From the NCBI GenBank assembly GCA_035640475.1, contig DASQWC010000124.1:1-11222 (forward strand): a DNA stretch of 11,222 nucleotides. Direction: 5' to 3'. The notes below the pieces were generated by a model that saw only the letters and a program-made list of their open reading frames with translations, searched no databases and was not told the origin of the DNA. Position numbers and translations under genes: made by a program. Of this stretch, positions 7,485 through 11,222 are shown one piece after another. This stretch comes from DASQWC01 sp035640475 (lineage in GTDB: Bacteria > Actinomycetota > JAICYB01). Position 1 is the first letter of the stretch, and each line of letters opens with the position of its first letter.

Positions 7485-8542
7485 TGGCGCGGAAGCGAGC
7501 CACGCAAGCCGAAGAGCCGAGAGTTCTGGAACCCACGCCGTCTGTCGACGACGCGGAGTTCGACCGTTCGCTTCGTCCGCGCTCTCTGGGCGAGTTCGTG
7601 GGGCAGGCCGACGTGAAGGAGCATCTCGCCATCGTCCTCGGAGCAGCCAAGCAGCGTGGGGAGACGTGTCCGCACCTGCTGTTCACCGGCCCACCGGGCT
7701 TGGGCAAGACATCGCTGGCGCACATCGTCGCTTCGGAGATGGGCGCTCCGATCCGCGTCACGTCCGGACCGGCCTTGGAGCGCGCGGGCGATCTCGTTGC
7801 GATCCTCGCGAACCTCGAAGCGGGAGAGGTGCTGTTCGTTGACGAGATCCATCGGCTTCACCGCAGCGTCGAGGAGGTGCTCTACCCGGCGATGGAGGAT
7901 TCTGCGGTCGACATCGTGCTCGGAAAGGGGCCGGCTGCGCGCAGCCTCCACTTCCAGCTCGAGTCCTTCACGCTGATCGGCGCGACGACACGCACCGGCA
8001 TGATCACCGGCCCCTTGCGCGACCGCTTCGGCTTCGTTTCACGGCTCGACTACTACTCGACCGACGAGCTGCGGCAGGTCGTCGAGCGCTCGGCCCGGTT
8101 GCTCGGCGTCGACATCGACGCCGAAGGCACCGACGAGATCGCGAAGCGCTCTCGCGGGACGCCGCGCATCGCGAACCGGTTGCTGCACCGGGTCCGCGAC
8201 TTCGCTCAGGTTCGGGCGGACGGACGAATCTCGGCAAGCGTCGCGCGGGACGGCCTGGCCGTCTTTCACATCGACCCGCTCGGCCTGGACCGTATCGACC
8301 TGGCCATCCTGCGCTGCATCTGCCAGACGCACGGTGGAGGACCGGTCGGGATCGGCACCGTCGCGATGTCTGTGGGTGAGGAACCGGAGACGATCGAGGA
8401 TGTGTACGAGCCGTACCTCGTGCAGACCGGGTTCATCGCCCGGACGCCGCGCGGTCGCGTCGCGACCGACTCGGCATGGCGGCACATCGGCCTCGAGCCG
8501 CCGCTGCAGCGAGCGGCCTCCGACGGCCAACGGCTGTTCTGA
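7484..8542 (+). CDS. ruvB: Holliday junction branch migration DNA helicase RuvB
   Basis: RuvB is the hexameric AAA+ ATPase that pumps DNA through the RuvA-bound junction. From ATG 7484 the product is 352 residues, a normal length. Visible motifs are SLRPRSLGEFVGQ near the N-terminus, Walker A GPPGLGKTS (G69 to S77, with K75 and T76), Walker B LFVDEIHRL (D120, E121), sensor 1 GATTRTG, the arginine-finger segment GPLRDRFGF, and sensor 2 around RGTPRIANRLL. The C-terminal winged helix for DNA contact begins LGLDRIDLAIL and ends with FIARTPRGR. ATG 7484 overlaps the ruvA stop as TGATG and lies seven bases after AGGTG. GTG 7481 is an alternative one codon earlier with poorer spacing. The next gene follows after 19 bases and has its own promoter-like element. 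Confidence 0.97.
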   Translation: MARKRATQAEEPRVLEPTPSVDDAEFDRSLRPRSLGEFVGQADVKEHLAIVLGAAKQRGETCPHLLFTGPPGLGKTSLAHIVASEMGAPIRVTSGPALERAGDLVAILANLEAGEVLFVDEIHRLHRSVEEVLYPAMEDSAVDIVLGKGPAARSLHFQLESFTLIGATTRTGMITGPLRDRFGFVSRLDYYSTDELRQVVERSARLLGVDIDAEGTDEIAKRSRGTPRIANRLLHRVRDFAQVRADGRISASVARDGLAVFHIDPLGLDRIDLAILRCICQTHGGGPVGIGTVAMSVGEEPETIEDVYEPYLVQTGFIARTPRGRVATDSAWRHIGLEPPLQRAASDGQRLF

Positions 8543-8549
8543 GCCTCCA

Positions 8550-8555
8550 TAGACT
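8550..8555 (+). promoter_or_regulatory. Predicted leaderless -10 element of the DUF2905 gene
   Basis: TAGACT sits between ruvB and the small downstream gene, exactly six bases before the GTG at 8562. The block CCATAG-N-CTTC (8548-8557) is nearly identical to the one before ruvC (CCATAGCCTTC). No convincing -35 is visible and no ribosome binding site precedes the GTG. The gene may thus be transcribed independently as a leaderless mRNA as well as by read-through from ruvCAB. Confidence 0.45.
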
Positions 8556-8561
8556 TCAATC

Positions 8562-8774
8562 GTGGAATCGTTGGGCAAGGTCCTCATGGGCACGGCCGGC
8601 TTGCTCTTCGTCGTCGGCCTCCTCGTCTACGTGCTGGGCCGGGCCGGCGGGGGGTTTCCTCCCGGCGACATCGTCGTCCGGCGCGACAACTTCACCTTCG
8701 TTTTCCCGATCGTGACGATGATCGTGGTGTCCGTTGTCGCGACGGTGCTGCTCAACCTGTTCTTCCGCAGGTGA
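8562..8774 (+). CDS. DUF2905 family small membrane protein
   Basis: The product is 70 residues with two membrane helices, about residues 6-26 (VLMGTAGLLFVVGLLVYVLG) and 48-66. Between them is a short loop with FPPGDIVVRRDNFTFVFP. The loop motif PGDI followed by a charged stretch and FxFP is the hallmark of the DUF2905 family, which is widespread in Gram-positive and related bacteria, often beside ruvB. Its function is unknown. The GTG start matches the family N-terminus (a charged residue, then LGK, then helix 1) and lacks a ribosome binding site, in keeping with a leaderless message. The recurring position next to ruv genes hints at co-inheritance, but a role in recombination is not shown by the sequence. 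Confidence 0.88.
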   Translation: MESLGKVLMGTAGLLFVVGLLVYVLGRAGGGFPPGDIVVRRDNFTFVFPIVTMIVVSVVATVLLNLFFRR

Positions 8775-8797
8775 GCCCACTCGACCTCGGGCGTTGA

Positions 8798-8803
8798 TAG
8801 GCT
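8798..8803 (+). promoter_or_regulatory. Predicted -10 element upstream of the iron-sulfur carrier gene
   Basis: TAGGCT lies nine bases before the ATG at 8813, in the 38-base gap after the DUF2905 gene. It matches the TAGNCT form seen before ruvC and the DUF2905 gene, though the spacing to the start is slightly longer. No Shine-Dalgarno sequence and no good -35 are visible. It would be the natural promoter for the iron-sulfur carrier, peroxiredoxin and HIT-like genes. Confidence 0.4.
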
Positions 8804-8812
8804 TGTCCCACG

Positions 8813-9172
8813 ATGGCGAGACGAACACTGCAAGTCACAGAGCACGAGCAGATCTTCAGCCTGACGGCGTCGGCCGCGACGAAGGTTCGCGAGCTGGCGG
8901 CACAGGAGGGAACGACCGAGCCCATTCTCCGCCTCGAGGTTCAGCCGGGCGGGTGCGCAGGCTTTCGATACGGGCTGTTCTTCGACGATGAGATCGTCCA
9001 GAGCGACATCGTCGACGAGATCGAAGGCGTGAAGGTCGTGTGCGATCCGATGTCGGCGCCCTACCTCAAAGGCGTCGTGATCGACTGGGCCGAGTCGCTG
9101 AACCGGTCGGGCTTCGTGATCGAAAACCCGAACGCGCAGTCCAGCTGCGCGTGCGGCGACTCCTTCCACTAG
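8813..9172 (+). CDS. erpA: A-type iron-sulfur cluster carrier (ErpA/IscA/HesB family)
   Basis: A-type carriers receive Fe-S clusters from the assembly scaffold and pass them to target enzymes in the cytoplasm. The product is 119 residues. It has the opening FSLTASAATKVREL, the central strand LRLEVQPGGCAGFRYG with the first ligand C48, DPMSAPYLKG, and the C-terminal SCACGDSF with ligands C112 and C114. The usual motifs are GGCSGF and CGCGxSF, so the pattern C-x63-C-x-C is intact. The N-terminus is about ten residues longer than in most ErpA proteins. An additional Cys (C77) sits where most members have a hydrophobic residue before DPMSAPYL. The peroxiredoxin gene starts seven bases downstream, suggesting co-transcription. 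Whether it is closer to ErpA, IscA or SufA cannot be settled by eye. Confidence 0.92.
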   Translation: MARRTLQVTEHEQIFSLTASAATKVRELAAQEGTTEPILRLEVQPGGCAGFRYGLFFDDEIVQSDIVDEIEGVKVVCDPMSAPYLKGVVIDWAESLNRSGFVIENPNAQSSCACGDSFH

Positions 9173-9179
9173 AAGCTCG

Positions 9180-9635
9180 ATGATCGAAGCGGGCAGTAGG
9201 GCGCCCGACTTCGACGCGGACTCCACCGGTGGCCGTTTTCGTCTCTCCGACGCGATCGAGGCCGGTCCGCTCGTCCTGTACTTCTATTTCAAGGCCGACA
9301 CGCCCGGCTGAACCAACGAGACCCTCGAGTTCGAGGCATGGTTCGACAGATTCGAGGCGCTGGGCGTGCGCGTAGCCGGATGCTCCGTCGACACGCTGGA
9401 AGATCAGAGAGCGTTCTCGGCGAAACACTCGCTCCGCTTTCCGCTGATCGCCGACGCCGACGGCGAGATCGCGAAGGCGTACGGCGTCTACCGGGACGAC
9501 TGGAAGGTCGCGGGACGCGCGACGGCGATCGTCGGTGAGGACGGCGTGATCGTGAAGACGTATCCGAAGGCCGCGCTGGACGGCAAGGGACACGCCGAAG
9601 AGGTTTACAAGGACGCGGAGGCGCTGTTCGCGTGA
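9180..9635 (+). CDS. bcp: Selenocysteine-containing thioredoxin-type peroxiredoxin (Bcp/PrxQ family), Sec at in-frame TGA 9309-9311
   Basis: Read through one TGA, the frame from ATG 9180 encodes 151 residues, the normal Bcp/PrxQ length. The N-terminal part has APDFDADSTGGRFRLSD and the strand LVLYFYFKADTPG. The TGA is residue 44, exactly the peroxidatic cysteine position of the family motif TPGC-T. After it comes TNETLEFEAW, then VAGCSVDTLEDQRAFS, FPLIADADGEIAKAYGV and a normal C-terminus ending EALFA. Both halves are thus intact and in one frame, which argues against a pseudogene. The enzyme would reduce hydroperoxides, with selenolate as the attacking group and thioredoxin as a likely reductant. 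The usual resolving Cys five residues on is replaced by Leu49; Cys68 is the only cysteine left in the chain. Standard gene callers would report only the second half from an internal start (ATG 9338, out of frame, or GTG 9366). A TGC-to-TGA base error is the main alternative. Confidence 0.88.
9309..9336 (+). promoter_or_regulatory. UGA (Sec) codon plus candidate bacterial SECIS hairpin
   Basis: After the TGA (9309-9311) the message can form a perfect five-pair stem, CCTCG (9323-9327) with CGAGG (9332-9336), closing the loop AGTT (9328-9331). The loop G is its second base and lies 17 bases after the UGA. Bacterial SECIS elements, which recruit SelB and Sec-tRNA, typically sit just downstream of the codon with a G at the first or second loop position, so this fits in position and form. 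The stem is short, so this is support rather than proof. Confidence 0.6.
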
Positions 9636-9943
9636 CGAGCAAGCTGCCCGCCTACAGCGAGGATTGCGACCTCTGCCTCGCGCACAAGCTCACGCCGTGG
9701 CTCTATGAGGACGACGAGTGCTGGGTCGCCGAGTGCATGATCTGCTCGACGCCGATGATCGTGTGGCGGCCGCACGGGCTCCCGGACGACGAGACCGAGG
9801 CCCGGCTCATGGCGCGAATGGGCGAGGTGGCGGATGCCTTCTACGATGGCGGAGGCTGGTGGCCGGACCCCCATCGCCGGAACATCCCCGATCACTGGCA
9901 CTGCCACGCCCGGCCGGCCGGCGGCTTTTTCGGCAGACGCTGA
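9632..9943 (+). CDS. Small Cys/His-rich protein with HIT-like HxHxH motif
   Basis: The product is 103 residues. Two CxxC pairs (C12/C15 in CDLC and C35/C38 in CMIC) look like a zinc site. Between them is LYEDDECWV, which resembles the Y-E-D-D strand of histidine-triad (HIT) nucleotide hydrolases. The C-terminus carries HWHCHARP (H88, H90, H92), similar to the HxHxH triad of HIT proteins, and IVWRPHG resembles the strand leading to the HIT lid. A degenerate or minimal HIT-like fold with an added zinc site is therefore plausible, but no nucleotide substrate can be stated. The GTG start overlaps the peroxiredoxin stop (GTGA) and lies ten bases after GGAGG (9617-9621). This means it is translated right behind the selenoprotein. 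It is the last gene before the rRNA operon. Confidence 0.75.
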   Translation: MTSKLPAYSEDCDLCLAHKLTPWLYEDDECWVAECMICSTPMIVWRPHGLPDDETEARLMARMGEVADAFYDGGGWWPDPHRRNIPDHWHCHARPAGGFFGRR

Positions 9944-10009
9944 GCTCCGCTCACACGCCGCCGGATGTTGAGCTATATTGACTGGCCGCCCGGACGAAGG
10001 GATCGCGCC

Positions 10010-10037
10010 TTGCGACCTGCGGGTTCGGGAGTAGGAT
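10010..10037 (+). promoter_or_regulatory. Predicted rRNA operon promoter
   Basis: TTGCGA (10010-10015), a 16-base spacer and TAGGAT (10032-10037) form a reasonable housekeeping sigma promoter about 190 bases before the 16S gene. The -10 has the same TAG-first form as the elements before ruvC and erpA. Transcription would start around 10044. A second TTGACT (9978-9983) lacks a matching -10 at usable distance, so a tandem promoter is not supported. Confidence 0.5.
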
Positions 10038-10051
10038 AGGTGGTTGCCGTT

Positions 10052-10067
10052 GGCGCCTTCGGGCGCC
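10052..10067 (+). promoter_or_regulatory. UUCG-capped leader hairpin, boxB-like position
   Basis: GGCGCC, loop TTCG, GGCGCC makes a perfect six-pair stem with the very stable C(UUCG)G cap, starting about eight bases after the predicted transcription start. It lies immediately before a boxA-like sequence, the boxB-then-boxA order known from rRNA leaders. There is no T-tract, so it is not a terminator. Confidence 0.5.
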
Positions 10068-10074
10068 GCGGCGC

Positions 10075-10089
10075 TGCTCCTTGAGAACT
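10075..10089 (+). promoter_or_regulatory. boxA-like rRNA antitermination site
   Basis: TGCTCCTTGAGAACT matches the boxA type found in rRNA leaders (compare the E. coli TGCTCTTTAACA core and the TTGAGAACT form usual in actinobacterial leaders). It would bind the NusB-S10 complex and protect long rRNA transcripts from Rho termination. Confidence 0.6.
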
Positions 10090-10144
10090 GCATAGTGCGG
10101 GTGCATCTGAGGGCAATCGTCAATACCTGACCCAATGATCCATT

Positions 10145-10191
10145 CGTTCCGGCACGAACTAAGCTCCGCACAGTTCGAGACGGTCGGAACG
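10145..10191 (+). promoter_or_regulatory. Nested stem-loop in the pre-16S leader
   Basis: Two nested six-pair stems are visible: CGTTCC (10145-10150) with GGAACG (10186-10191), and inside them CGAACT (10155-10160) with AGTTCG (10172-10177). The structure ends about 38 bases before the mature 16S end. It may help fold or process the precursor. The long-range partner downstream of 16S lies outside the window. Confidence 0.4.
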
Positions 10192-10228
10192 GCTGGGTCG
10201 GCCCGACTAGGAACGTGCTCAACACTTT

Positions 10229-11222
<994 letters not shown>

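Noticed and set aside
9366..9635. A separate 89-residue gene starting at GTG 9366.
   Set aside because: It is the C-terminal half of the peroxiredoxin in the same frame as ATG 9180; the only break is the TGA at the catalytic position.
9180..9635. The peroxiredoxin as a pseudogene with a nonsense mutation.
   Set aside because: Both halves are conserved without frameshifts, the TGA falls precisely on the catalytic codon, a hairpin of SECIS form follows, and the downstream gene is still coupled to its stop. A base-call error stays possible and is listed as the refuting test.
9908..9930. A GC-rich self-complementary stretch followed by five T residues, resembling an intrinsic terminator at the end of the HIT-like gene.
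   Set aside because: The best stem I can draw has only four clean pairs before bulges, it lies inside the coding frame, and the T residues are part of two Phe codons.
9941..9953. Small hairpin TGAGC-TCC-GCTCA at the stop codon of the HIT-like gene.
   Set aside because: Five pairs and no following T-tract; too weak to call a terminator.

Overview
The window is GC-rich, densely coding and entirely plus-strand. GTG starts, overlapping genes, leaderless-looking promoters and the 16S sequence all point to a member of the Actinomycetota, probably a deep lineage (Thermoleophilia, Rubrobacteria or Acidimicrobiia type) rather than a classical Actinomyces/Streptomyces relative. The lineage call comes from recognising sequence style, not from a tree.

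Bases 1-6378 hold a tightly packed glycan-assembly cluster. It contains the 3' end of a membrane glycosyltransferase-like gene, a GT2 glycosyltransferase with a four-helix membrane tail, two large polytopic membrane proteins of GT-C type, and a second, soluble GT2 enzyme resembling polyprenyl/dolichyl-phosphate glucosyltransferases. Neighbouring genes overlap or nearly touch. A reasonable reading is that the GT2 enzymes charge a lipid-phosphate carrier with sugars and the membrane proteins use them outside the membrane. The last GT2 gene has no ATG, GTG or TTG at its expected start.

Bases 6398-8774 hold ruvC-ruvA-ruvB (Holliday junction resolution) followed by a small DUF2905 membrane protein. 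ruvC and the DUF2905 gene each have a TAGNCT hexamer exactly six bases before the start codon and no Shine-Dalgarno sequence, which suggests leaderless transcripts.

Bases 8798-9943 hold an A-type iron-sulfur carrier (ErpA/IscA family), a Bcp/PrxQ-type peroxiredoxin, and a small Cys/His-rich protein with a HIT-like HxHxH end. The peroxiredoxin is the highlight. Its peroxidatic cysteine codon is an in-frame TGA (9309-9311), followed at the right distance by a small hairpin with G in the apical loop. It is therefore very likely a selenoprotein that ordinary gene callers would split or truncate.

Bases 9944-10228 are a ribosomal RNA promoter and leader with a UUCG-capped hairpin, a boxA-like antitermination site and a nested stem-loop. 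From about 10229 to the window end lies the first two thirds of a 16S rRNA gene.
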